From: Candidatus Peribacteria bacterium
GTDB lineage: Bacteria; Patescibacteriota; Gracilibacteria; Peribacterales; Peribacteraceae
DNA: 64,000 nt
Assembly: GCA_020632295.1 (NCBI GenBank)
Contig: JACKFU010000002.1
Location: forward strand, 416,659 to 480,658
Direction of reading: 5' to 3'
Shown here: in pieces, positions 48,448 to 56,986 of the stretch
How positions within the stretch are numbered: position 1 is the first letter of the stretch
Layout: each line of letters opens with the position of its first letter
Notes under the pieces: model-generated
Seen by the model: the letters and a program-made list of their open reading frames with translations, nothing else
Database searches by the model: none
Told to the model about the DNA's origin: nothing
Position numbers and translations under genes: made by a program

Positions 48448-49770
48448 ATGCCAACTTCCCTTCCTTCACCAGAAAAACTCCTTGGAGAAATGCTTCGCTA
48501 TAGACCCTATACGCGTGAAGGGCAGTGGTTATGTGCCAGACGTATCGAGGAGCTAGTGCGAGATTGTGGCTTAGGTCTAGCAGCAACTATCCCGTACCAT
48601 GAAACCAAAGAGTTGACTGCACGGAGGGAAGGAGATGATTTCCCGCTTGTAAAAATAACATCTGAGTTTGGTCCCCAAAATGGACACAGTAGAGAGATGA
48701 TGACGTGGCTTGGACATCTTGATACTGTTGACCCTCAGCCAGATGAACGTGATGGAGATGCATTTGTTATTGAAGAAATTACCAATCAACACAATCCCGA
48801 AACAGCGCACTTAGTTGGCAAACAAATTGGACGACGACGCGGAACAGATGATATGTGGGCAGGTAATCTTGCGCTTCTTTACGGATTGGAATCACTCAGA
48901 AAATCAGGGAGATCGAATGTAGTGGTGCAAACTATTCTGAGTTCCCGAGAAGAGTTGGGATCCGAAGTTCTTCATCAGGCTATTGAAGATGGCACTGTAG
49001 AACGTGCAAAGGTGGGTGCAACAACAGAAATTCTCGTTGGTGACGACGGTAAACCATCGCCGCTGTACAGAGGTCGTACAGGACGTATTGGCGTTGATAT
49101 TGTAACAAATGGCGAGGCGCCTCATGCAGGAGCAATCGATCGATATCCAGAGGCAATGCGCCGGATTGCCGATAGGCACTTCGGTCGTCTACTCGATGAG
49201 ATACTTGATGACGAACGTGGGTTTTTTATTCCAAATCAATACCCCAATGATACTCAGGGGATACTCAGAACAACGTCACGACTCATTCCTGGCATGGGAG
49301 AATTTTCCATAAGAGGCCTAAGTCCCCCCGACCAAGTATCAAAACATTTTGATATCTTCCATTCCGACCCAAACCTCGATGTTGCACGTGTTCAATCATC
49401 CATTCGACGATTCTTACAGGAACGATTTCAGAACATTATTGATGAAATTGGATACAACCCCTACGAGGTAACGCAAGAAAATCGACGTGGTGTTCCGTTT
49501 ACAGACCCATGGATTACACCAGAAGATCACACACTTGTTGAAGTGGCATCAAAAGCAGCCAATGAGATTCGCAATGAAAACGTTCCTATTGTCGGAGCAA
49601 GTGGTGTTGCGGAAGATGGAATGCTGTTCCATCGTCTTGGAACAAAAATGATTGGTTGGGCACCCGACGGAAAGGGGGCGCACTGGAAGGAGTGGGTTGT
49701 CCTCGAGAGTATTATGGAACGAGCTCATTGGTTGAAAAACCTGGCACAATTCGACGGAAAATGGGAATAG
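48448..49770 (+). CDS. M20-family metallopeptidase
   Basis: The 440-residue protein follows the M20 (ArgE/DapE/CPG2) plan: TWLGHLDTVDP (first metal His and catalytic Asp), RRGTDDMWAGNLALL (bridging Asp), SSREELGSE (catalytic Glu-Glu), NGEAPHAGAIDRYP from the dimerisation domain, and a C-terminal GVAEDGMLFHRLG with the last metal His. It hydrolyses an amide bond in a small substrate such as an acylated amino acid or dipeptide. The exact substrate is unknown. ileS starts 18 bp after its stop. Confidence 0.87.
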   Translation: MPTSLPSPEKLLGEMLRYRPYTREGQWLCARRIEELVRDCGLGLAATIPYHETKELTARREGDDFPLVKITSEFGPQNGHSREMMTWLGHLDTVDPQPDERDGDAFVIEEITNQHNPETAHLVGKQIGRRRGTDDMWAGNLALLYGLESLRKSGRSNVVVQTILSSREELGSEVLHQAIEDGTVERAKVGATTEILVGDDGKPSPLYRGRTGRIGVDIVTNGEAPHAGAIDRYPEAMRRIADRHFGRLLDEILDDERGFFIPNQYPNDTQGILRTTSRLIPGMGEFSIRGLSPPDQVSKHFDIFHSDPNLDVARVQSSIRRFLQERFQNIIDEIGYNPYEVTQENRRGVPFTDPWITPEDHTLVEVASKAANEIRNENVPIVGASGVAEDGMLFHRLGTKMIGWAPDGKGAHWKEWVVLESIMERAHWLKNLAQFDGKWE

Positions 49771-49788
49771 GTGGTAGGCTACTCCCAC

Positions 49789-52700
49789 ATGTTCGACCCC
49801 GTCGACCCCAAGCAACGGCTACCGGAGATGGAAGAAGGTATCCTCCAGTACTGGAGGGAGGAAGATATCTTTAAGCGTTCGGTCCGACGCCGTGCAGCAG
49901 GAAACAGCGATGCCTGGGATGGTAAGAATACGGGCAGCGGTGAAGTGTACAGCTTCTACGACGGGCCTCCGTTTGCCACAGGTCTCCCCCACTACGGGCA
50001 CCTGCTTGCGGGAACCATTAAAGACGTTATCCCTCGTTTTCAGAGTATGCGTGGCAAGATGGTCCAGCGACGTTTTGGGTGGGACTGCCACGGACTTCCT
50101 GTCGAAAACCTGATTGAAAAAGAGCATAACATTACAGACAAGAACCAAATTGAGGAGATGGGCGTCGGTGCATTTAATAATCTCTGCCGCAGTTCCGTTC
50201 AACGCTACACTGCCGAGTGGAGGAAGACCGTCGAGCGCATGGGACGCTGGGTGGATATGGACTGGGACTACAAAACCATGGAACCCACCTACATGGAGAG
50301 TATTTGGTGGGTGTTTGCGGAGCTCTACAGAAAGAAATTGATTTACGAAGGGCGAAAGTCAATGCATGTGTGTCCACGCTGTGTAACGCCTCTCTCAAAC
50401 TTCGAAGTAACACAGGGCTATAGCGATGTCACCGACTGGACAAGCTACACAACGTATCCACTCGAAGAGGATCCAAATACATCACTCATTGCCTGGACGA
50501 CAACCACATGGACACTCCCAGGAAACCTCTTCCTCGCAGTCGGTCCAACAATTACGTATGCCAAAGTACAACTCACGAATCACGAATCACAAATGACGTA
50601 CATCGTTGCAGAGTCTCTGGTTGACCAGGTCTTCAAAGACAAAGAGTACAGCATCACTGGAACACTCAAAGCAAACGATCTTGTGGGTAAGCACTACACA
50701 CCACTCTTCCCATACTTTGTTGACCAGTACAAACCGCAGAAGGCATTTCGCGTTGTCGAGGCAGACTTTGTTACGACTGAAGACGGTACCGGCATTGTAC
50801 ATATCGCTCCGGGGTTTGGTACAGACGACTACGAACTTGGTAAGCGCGAAGGTGTTGACGTGTTAAGTCATGTCGGCATGGATGGAAAGATGGTTGACGC
50901 TGTCACCGACTTTGCCGGCATGGACGTAAAACCCATTGATGACCCAACGAAGACAGACAAGAAGATTACTGAAAAGCTCAAGGAGATGGGACGCCTATTT
51001 AGAGCAGAAAGCTTTAAGCACAGCTACCCACACTGTTGGCGATGCGACTCTCCGCTGATTAACTACTCAACAGCCTCATGGTTTGTCGCCGTTGATGCCA
51101 TTAAGGAGAAAATGCTCACAGCAAATAGTAAGACAGAGTGGGTGCCAGAGCATGTGCGTGATGGACGCTTTGGTAAGTGGCTGGAGAACGCTCGCGACTG
51201 GGCCATTTCCCGTAACCGCTACTGGGGAACACCACTGCCAATTTGGAAAGCTGAAAGCGAAAAGCTAAGTGCTGAGATTGAAGTGATAGGTAGTCGGGAT
51301 GAACTGATGAGTAGAAAACTCATTCGATTCACCAAGATTACTGCCCTGCGTCATGCCGAGAGTGAAGGGAACTTAATACCGATTTATCAAGGACAGGAAC
51401 CGGGAACAGACTTGACCAAGCGCGGACAGAAGCAAGCCAAAGAAGCAGGAGAGTTTCTTTCGAAAGACCAGCATCAACCAACCGTCATCTACTGTTCCCC
51501 TCTTGCACGCACAAAGCAAACAGCTGAAGCTGTTGCCAAGAAGACGGGGGCCACAGTAATTGTTGATGACCGCCTTCGTGAAGTGAGCTTCGGTGATTGG
51601 GAAGGTAAAACCGTCGACTTCTCCGACTTAACCTTCATCAAAGAGCGTCGTGCCCACAAGATAGAAACCGGAAAGCCAGAAAGCATCTACCACTTCGATG
51701 GCATGGAAAGCTGGGATAGTGTGTATGGACGCATCGAAGAGTTCTTGAAGGAGATTCTTCCCAAGCACCGTAGCGAGCACATTGTCGTTGTGACCCACGC
51801 AGACCCCATGGTGAACATCGAACACTTCTTTACGAAAGAAGATCCAGTGAAGTTAAGCCACAGGCCCTACCCGGAAAAAGCAGTACCAAAGACATACTTC
51901 TGGGACCATCAACATGAAATGCAGATGGACCTCCATAAAGACAGTGTTGATGGGTTAACGTGGCCCGGACCCAAAAGTAAAAACAGTGTAGACGTAACTA
52001 TGGTTCGACATGGGCAGACGGAGTACAATGAACAGCATAAAATTCAAGGTGGTGGCGTTGATCTCCCACTGAATGAAACAGGAAAGAACCAAGCAAGAGA
52101 AACTGCAAAGGCCCTGAAAGGGAAATCATTCGATGCCATTATTTGCTCCGATCGAAAGCGCGCAATTGAAACTGCAGAAATTATTGCCAAGGAACTTGGT
52201 TTGGATGCGTCGATACTACAATTTTCCTCTCTTCGAGAACGAGATCTTGGTGAATGGAGCGGGAAAACGTACGAGGAGATTGCAGATGAGTTCCCACAAC
52301 CAAACGACGCCACCAATCCTGCGTTCCATAGTCTTACTCCTCCGGGAGGTGAAAGTCTGACCGCATTTCTTGAAAGAATGAGCGTTGCGTACGATGAAGT
52401 ACTCGAGCAGTTTGCAGGCAAAAAAATACTACTCGTTTCTCATCGTGGAACGATGCAAGGTCTTTCAACACTGATAGATAATTCAACTTATATTGATGCC
52501 TGCAAAGCAAAAGTCGGAAATGCTGAGGTACGAGAATTTACAATGAACCCCCTCTACAAACGCATCCCCGAAGTGCTCGACTGCTGGTTTGAAAGTGGCT
52601 CGATGCCCTACGCCCAGGAGCACTTCCCGTTTGAGATGCATCACTCCTCCCCCACTCCTCCAAACTTCCCCGCTGACTTCATCGCCGAAGGCATGGACCA

Positions 52701-54117
52701 AACGCGTGGATGGTTCTACACACTCACTGTTCTGGGAGCTGCACTGTTTGAAACCTCACCGTTTAAGCACTGCGTGGTTAACGGTATTGTGCTGGCCGAA
52801 GATGGAAAGAAGATGAGCAAGCGCCTGAAAAACTACCCCGAGCCGATGACCGTCGTCGACAAATTCGGTGCGGACGCTGTTCGCTTTACGTTGATGAGCA
52901 GCCCTGCCGTACGCGGAGAGGACCTGCGGTTTTCTGAAAAACTGGTCGAGGAAACCGTACGCAGTGTGCTTCTACCGCTGTGGAACACCTACAGTTTCTT
53001 TGTGACCTACGCCAATGCTGCAGAGTTTGCACCGGTGGAGAACCGGAAACACAGCAATCATCCACTCGATGTCTGGATTCGTGCAGAGGTGCAGGACCTT
53101 GTGAACCGCATGACGAGAGAGCTCGATCACTACGATCTCTCAGCAACCTGCAATGAACTCCACGAGACTATCGATGCACTCACCAACTGGTACGTTCGAC
53201 TCTCTCGCAGGAGGTTTGCCGGCAAAGGTGGAGATGTAAACGCTGCGCTCAATACTCTCTACGATGTACTCCTTACGTTTTCACAATTGCTGGCACCGTT
53301 CTGCCCGTACATCACCGATGCTCTTTATCTCAACCTCGTCCCGGAAGACCACGGATCAATTCACCTAACCGACTGGCCTGAGACACGGGAACTGAAAGAC
53401 GATGAGAAGAAACTTCTAGAAAAGACGCGCATCATGCGACAGGTGGTGAGTCTCGGAAATTCCATCCGCGCAGAGGCAAAAGTGAAAGTGCGCCAGCCCC
53501 TACAAAAGGCAACAGTCGCAATTCCACCAGAAGTACGAACGCTTGTGGACCTAACTGAAGACGATCTCAATTTGCTGCACCAAGAACTCAATGTAAAAGA
53601 AGTTACCTTTGCAGAGAACCCTGAAATGCTTGCAGAGTCCTACGTGCTGGTTGATGCACGCAAAGTTGGTCCGCGCCTGGGTAAGCGTGTTCAAGAAATT
53701 ATTCAGGCAGGTAAAGAAGGTAAGTACTCTGTTCAAGATGATGGTCGCATTCTGATTCTTGATGAAGTTCTCTCACCCGAGGAAGCACAGCTGAAATACA
53801 GAGGAAAAGAAGGTGATGGCGTCGCAGCAGACAAAGGTGTTGTCGTAAGTTTGGATACCGAGATAACGGATGCACTGAAACTCGAGGGTGACGCACGTGA
53901 CATTATTCGTGGTGTACAACGCGTACGAAAAGAATCGGGACTGGAATTTACTGATGAGATTACGCTCTCCATTGATGGCTGTGATGATGTCGTCAAGGAA
54001 CACAAAATGCTGATCGAACGTGAGACACGATCAATAATCGCAGAAAACTCCGGAGACGATAACACCATCGAAGTGGGAGATAGAAACTTGACGATTCGGT
54101 TTGTGAAGAACAGTTAA
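49789..54117 (+). CDS. ileS: Isoleucyl-tRNA synthetase with two inserted histidine-phosphatase domains
   Basis: The 1442-residue protein (from MFDPVDPKQRLPEM) is an IleRS: HYGH at about 69-72, an editing domain with LIAWTTTTWTLPGNL and GTGIVHIAPGFGTDDY, WAISRNRYWGTPLPIW, EVLDCWFESGSMPY, KKMSKRLKNY, an anticodon domain and a DUF5915-like C-terminus. Between WGTPLPIW and EVLDCWFESG, where other IleRS have a short insert, lie about 430 residues. These form two complete histidine-phosphatase domains: ALRHAESEGN, CSPLARTKQTAEA, LREVSFGDWEG and VVTHADP (about 515-680), then MVRHGQTEYN, CSDRKRAIETAE, LRERDLGEWSG and LVSHRGT (about 737-905). All catalytic His, Arg and Glu are kept in both. Their substrate is unknown. 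The normal length is about 950-1050. Confidence 0.96.
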   Translation: MFDPVDPKQRLPEMEEGILQYWREEDIFKRSVRRRAAGNSDAWDGKNTGSGEVYSFYDGPPFATGLPHYGHLLAGTIKDVIPRFQSMRGKMVQRRFGWDCHGLPVENLIEKEHNITDKNQIEEMGVGAFNNLCRSSVQRYTAEWRKTVERMGRWVDMDWDYKTMEPTYMESIWWVFAELYRKKLIYEGRKSMHVCPRCVTPLSNFEVTQGYSDVTDWTSYTTYPLEEDPNTSLIAWTTTTWTLPGNLFLAVGPTITYAKVQLTNHESQMTYIVAESLVDQVFKDKEYSITGTLKANDLVGKHYTPLFPYFVDQYKPQKAFRVVEADFVTTEDGTGIVHIAPGFGTDDYELGKREGVDVLSHVGMDGKMVDAVTDFAGMDVKPIDDPTKTDKKITEKLKEMGRLFRAESFKHSYPHCWRCDSPLINYSTASWFVAVDAIKEKMLTANSKTEWVPEHVRDGRFGKWLENARDWAISRNRYWGTPLPIWKAESEKLSAEIEVIGSRDELMSRKLIRFTKITALRHAESEGNLIPIYQGQEPGTDLTKRGQKQAKEAGEFLSKDQHQPTVIYCSPLARTKQTAEAVAKKTGATVIVDDRLREVSFGDWEGKTVDFSDLTFIKERRAHKIETGKPESIYHFDGMESWDSVYGRIEEFLKEILPKHRSEHIVVVTHADPMVNIEHFFTKEDPVKLSHRPYPEKAVPKTYFWDHQHEMQMDLHKDSVDGLTWPGPKSKNSVDVTMVRHGQTEYNEQHKIQGGGVDLPLNETGKNQARETAKALKGKSFDAIICSDRKRAIETAEIIAKELGLDASILQFSSLRERDLGEWSGKTYEEIADEFPQPNDATNPAFHSLTPPGGESLTAFLERMSVAYDEVLEQFAGKKILLVSHRGTMQGLSTLIDNSTYIDACKAKVGNAEVREFTMNPLYKRIPEVLDCWFESGSMPYAQEHFPFEMHHSSPTPPNFPADFIAEGMDQTRGWFYTLTVLGAALFETSPFKHCVVNGIVLAEDGKKMSKRLKNYPEPMTVVDKFGADAVRFTLMSSPAVRGEDLRFSEKLVEETVRSVLLPLWNTYSFFVTYANAAEFAPVENRKHSNHPLDVWIRAEVQDLVNRMTRELDHYDLSATCNELHETIDALTNWYVRLSRRRFAGKGGDVNAALNTLYDVLLTFSQLLAPFCPYITDALYLNLVPEDHGSIHLTDWPETRELKDDEKKLLEKTRIMRQVVSLGNSIRAEAKVKVRQPLQKATVAIPPEVRTLVDLTEDDLNLLHQELNVKEVTFAENPEMLAESYVLVDARKVGPRLGKRVQEIIQAGKEGKYSVQDDGRILILDEVLSPEEAQLKYRGKEGDGVAADKGVVVSLDTEITDALKLEGDARDIIRGVQRVRKESGLEFTDEITLSIDGCDDVVKEHKMLIERETRSIIAENSGDDNTIEVGDRNLTIRFVKNS

Positions 54118-54146
54118 CTGTTCACTGTTAACTGTTAACAGTTAAC
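54109..54146. repeat. Nested palindromes after ileS
   Basis: AACAGTTAACTGTT (54109-54122) and a perfect 20-bp palindrome GTTAACTGTTAACAGTTAAC (54127-54146) follow the ileS stop. They share the unit agttaactgt. There is no U-tract. They may be a weak terminator, a protein site or another intergenic micro-repeat. Confidence 0.55.
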
Positions 54147-54160
54147 TGTATACTGGACGC

Positions 54161-54556
54161 ATGTCCTCCGACAATTCCTCACATACAGCACTCAAGCTCA
54201 CCCTAAAGTTTGCGCTGAACGTAGCGCTTGTCTTTGGTATGGCCACCTACGTAAGCCAGTACTTTGGACTCTCAGGCGGCATGCCTGCCTACGTCATTGT
54301 TGGTGCACTTATTACACTGCTCAACATGTTCTTCCGTCCTGTTCTCAACGTCTTACTCCTCCCGCTCAAACTCTTTGCGACTATCATTGCTATTATGGTC
54401 GCCAATGGTGGCTTTGTGTACGTCGTGCATCTCATCACGCTGCGTATGGACCCTGCCCTCGTACAACTCAATATCTACGGCGGTCCATGGGGTTGGATTG
54501 TCGTTGCAGTCTGCTTCGGTCTTGCAAACTGGATACTGAAGGAGATGTTTAAGTAA
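54161..54556 (+). CDS. Phage-holin-family-IV-like membrane protein
   Basis: The 131-residue protein has four membrane helices (about 13-33, 43-60, 68-92 and 107-127) with the family motif GALITLLNMFFRPVLNVLLLPLK (in part), found in YvlD-like proteins (Pfam family of four-TMS holins). Despite the name these are mostly chromosomal and of unknown function. It is 43 bp after ileS, behind the nested palindromes. Confidence 0.82.
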   Translation: MSSDNSSHTALKLTLKFALNVALVFGMATYVSQYFGLSGGMPAYVIVGALITLLNMFFRPVLNVLLLPLKLFATIIAIMVANGGFVYVVHLITLRMDPALVQLNIYGGPWGWIVVAVCFGLANWILKEMFK

Positions 54557-54557
54557 A

Positions 54558-54767
54558 CTACAACGATTTATTAATAAAATCATTCAACGCCCAGCTCATG
54601 CCTTTAATGGCAGCGTTCGGTGGAATTTCATGATGTGAGGAAACGACACCAAATTCTTTATCATTTTTCTTCCAGCCAAAAACGATAAAACTGGGGACGC
54701 CAAGCTCCTGTAAGAACGCTTCCACTTTCTTTTGCACCTCTGCCTGATTCATATTGTGTTCATCCAT
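54558..54767 (-). CDS. Small protein, unknown
   Basis: The 69-residue protein (possible second start at MNQAEV, 54752) has a helix, two strands and a helix (QKKVEAFLQELGV, FIVFGWKKNDKEFGVVSS, GMSWALNDFINKSL). It converges with the holin-like gene with a 1-bp gap and is divergent from the SLH gene. No family is recognised. Confidence 0.5.
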   Translation of the reverse strand: MDEHNMNQAEVQKKVEAFLQELGVPSFIVFGWKKNDKEFGVVSSHHEIPPNAAIKGMSWALNDFINKSL

Positions 54768-54786
54768 GGGCTATATAGTATACACT

Positions 54787-55965
54787 ATGGACATATCTTC
54801 TCGTAAGTGCGCATGCTCGGCAAGTCTGATACTCGTTCTTCTTTTGTGGAGTAACACTGCTTCTGCACGTTTTTTTGATGTCCAAGCAGACCACCCGTAC
54901 GCTGACGCCATTGACCTTCTGACAAGAGAGGGCGTACTTCACGGCTATGAAAATAGATCGTTCCAGCCAGAACGAGAAATTAACCGAGCGGAATTCACGA
55001 AGATGCTCATGGCAATTATCTTTCCAGAGGAATACATCAATACGTGTATCGAGAGTCTCAGTGACGATGCAGTGATTCCGAACCTCACCTTCCCAGACGT
55101 ACCCCATGAAGCTTGGTTTGCTCCATCCATCTGCACCGCATGGACAAATGGTATTGTCGATGGCTACCCCGATGGCCTGTTTCGCCCAGAAGAAGGAGTC
55201 ACGTTTGTTGAGGCAGCTAAGATGCTCTCTCTTGCCTTTGGTTTGACGGGGTTTGATTTGCCAAACTTCGGCAATGCCAATGCCATCTGGTACCAACCGT
55301 ATGTTGAGTTTCTCGCGACAGAAAATGCTATTCCCATGAGCATTAACGACCTAAGCCAGTATGTGAACCGCGGTGAAGTTGCGGAGATGATTTACCGTCT
55401 AAAAGGGTATCCACTCACACCATCTCCTGTACCACAACGTCTCTCAAAGAGTACAGAAGAAGTCGCCTACCCTGTTACGTGGAAATCGTATATCAATGAT
55501 GATTACACCTTCTCCTTCTCCTATCCAAGTGTGTGGCCAGAACCTTATGTAGATCGTAGGGGGCACTACGATGGTCGACTCCCGTACTACAAGAGTAGTT
55601 GGGCAGTCTACTTTGGGCCGAAGAGTACAAAGCAGTGTCTTGGTAGTGGTGATTGTATTGAACGGGATATGTGGATTGAAGGCTACGATCTTGAAGATTC
55701 CGCAGAGATTCTCGATATCATCGAAAGCGATAAACTCTTTGTCGATATTGAAGATCAAACTATTATCAACGGACTTCCAATGCTCAATATCCTCGAAGAG
55801 GTTGGGGACTGTATCGACAAGCGATCATTCCATTTTGGTTCACGCTGGATCTACAGTATGAACATTCGTTGCGCAGGCCAAGACGACACACTTTATGGCA
55901 TCTTTGAACAGATGGTGACAACCCTAGAGCAGACCGATGAGCGGCCACCGGAGCATAGAAATTAG
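54787..55965 (+). CDS. S-layer homology protein, short
   Basis: About 392 residues from MDISSRKCACSASLILV, with a signal peptide ending near SARF. Three SLH repeats follow (HGYENRSFQPEREINRAEFT, DGYPDGLFRPEEGVTFVEAA, and a degenerate third with YVNRGEVAEMIYRL). The C-terminal 160 residues are a beta domain opening with DYTFSFSYPSVWPEP, a pattern found in PsbP-like and related extracellular domains. It is wall-anchored. The 3' end overlaps msrA by 4 bp in convergent orientation. Confidence 0.87.
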   Translation: MDISSRKCACSASLILVLLLWSNTASARFFDVQADHPYADAIDLLTREGVLHGYENRSFQPEREINRAEFTKMLMAIIFPEEYINTCIESLSDDAVIPNLTFPDVPHEAWFAPSICTAWTNGIVDGYPDGLFRPEEGVTFVEAAKMLSLAFGLTGFDLPNFGNANAIWYQPYVEFLATENAIPMSINDLSQYVNRGEVAEMIYRLKGYPLTPSPVPQRLSKSTEEVAYPVTWKSYINDDYTFSFSYPSVWPEPYVDRRGHYDGRLPYYKSSWAVYFGPKSTKQCLGSGDCIERDMWIEGYDLEDSAEILDIIESDKLFVDIEDQTIINGLPMLNILEEVGDCIDKRSFHFGSRWIYSMNIRCAGQDDTLYGIFEQMVTTLEQTDERPPEHRN

Positions 55966-56597
55966 AGCCCCCAGACCTTTTCTAAAAACTGATCCCTTCC
56001 CGAACCATGCCGGTAGTACTGGTAGCGAACGGGGTTTTCCTTGTAGTAATCCTGGTGGTACTGCTCTGCAGGGTAAAACGTTGTGGCGTTGAGAATAGGA
56101 GTCACAATCGGTTTGTCGAAGACCCCAGACTCTTCGAGTTCTTTCTTCGATTGCTCCGCATCGTTTTTCTGCTGATTGGTATACGTAAAAATTGCAGATG
56201 TGTACTGGTATCCGCGATCCACAAATGACCCGCCATCATCTGTTGGATCAAACTGCTTCCAGAAATAATCAACGAGCTCTTTGTACGAGACTACTGTTGG
56301 ATCGTAGATAACAAGAACAGCTTCACGGTACTTCGTTGTCCCTGACGATACCTGCTCATAGGTTGGATTTTCCTCTTCTCCCCCGGCAAAACCGGAAATA
56401 GCGGCGACCACACCGTCTTTGTGTTCAAACGACGCTTCAATACACCAGAAACAGCCGCCAGCAAACACTGCCTCTTCGGTCGGCCCATCATACTCCTCTA
56501 CCGTTTGCATCTTTTTTTCAACATCTTGATTATCAGGTGGAATAAGAGAGCAAGAGGCCATGAGCAAAGCAGAAAGGATGAGGAAAGTATCGCGCAT
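55962..56597 (-). CDS. msrA: Peptide methionine sulfoxide reductase A, lipoprotein
   Basis: The 211-residue protein has a lipoprotein signal (ILSALLMASC) and the MsrA domain from about 40: AVFAGGCFWCIEASFEH with catalytic Cys in GCFWC, SGFAGGEEENPTYEQV, EAVLVIYDPTVVSY, and YHQDYYKENP at the end. It repairs oxidised Met in surface or exported proteins. The lipobox indicates action outside the membrane, unlike cytoplasmic MsrA. No MsrB domain is attached. Confidence 0.93.
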   Translation of the reverse strand: MRDTFLILSALLMASCSLIPPDNQDVEKKMQTVEEYDGPTEEAVFAGGCFWCIEASFEHKDGVVAAISGFAGGEEENPTYEQVSSGTTKYREAVLVIYDPTVVSYKELVDYFWKQFDPTDDGGSFVDRGYQYTSAIFTYTNQQKNDAEQSKKELEESGVFDKPIVTPILNATTFYPAEQYHQDYYKENPVRYQYYRHGSGRDQFLEKVWGL

Positions 56598-56616
56598 AAA
56601 ATCAGTATAAAAAATA

Positions 56617-56985
56617 CTACAGCAATTTCTCTATTGATACTTTTAATTGATCGACATCAATATCTGATTTTACGAGATACGCATCTGCACCCATTCGCAC
56701 TGCTCGCTCAGCATCGGGATCTGCGGCAAGATTGGTCATGACAATAATTTTCATGCCATCTGGTCGCATACTACGAGGATACTGCTCGAGAAATGCAAAG
56801 CCATCCAAGACAGGCATACGCAAGTCGAGGAGTATGATATCAAAGGCATTCTTCTGTACAATTTCCAGAGCCTTTTGTCCATTTTCTACTGTGGTAATCA
56901 CCCAGCCTTCCTCTTCGAGGAAAGCTTTGGCTGCCTCTCGATGAGTTGGTTCGTCTTCGACGATAAGTACATTCATATGAGCCAT
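56617..56985 (-). CDS. Receiver-only response regulator
   Basis: About 122 residues from MAHMNVLIVEDEP. CheY-like receiver: VEDE acidic pocket, IILLDLRMPVLDG with the phosphoacceptor Asp, MTN for the conserved Thr, and YLVKSD for the Lys. No output domain is present, so it signals by protein contact. The start lies one base after the stop of the sensor kinase gene (TAATATG), showing translational coupling. Confidence 0.93.
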   Translation of the reverse strand: MAHMNVLIVEDEPTHREAAKAFLEEEGWVITTVENGQKALEIVQKNAFDIILLDLRMPVLDGFAFLEQYPRSMRPDGMKIIVMTNLAADPDAERAVRMGADAYLVKSDIDVDQLKVSIEKLL

Positions 56986-56986
56986 A

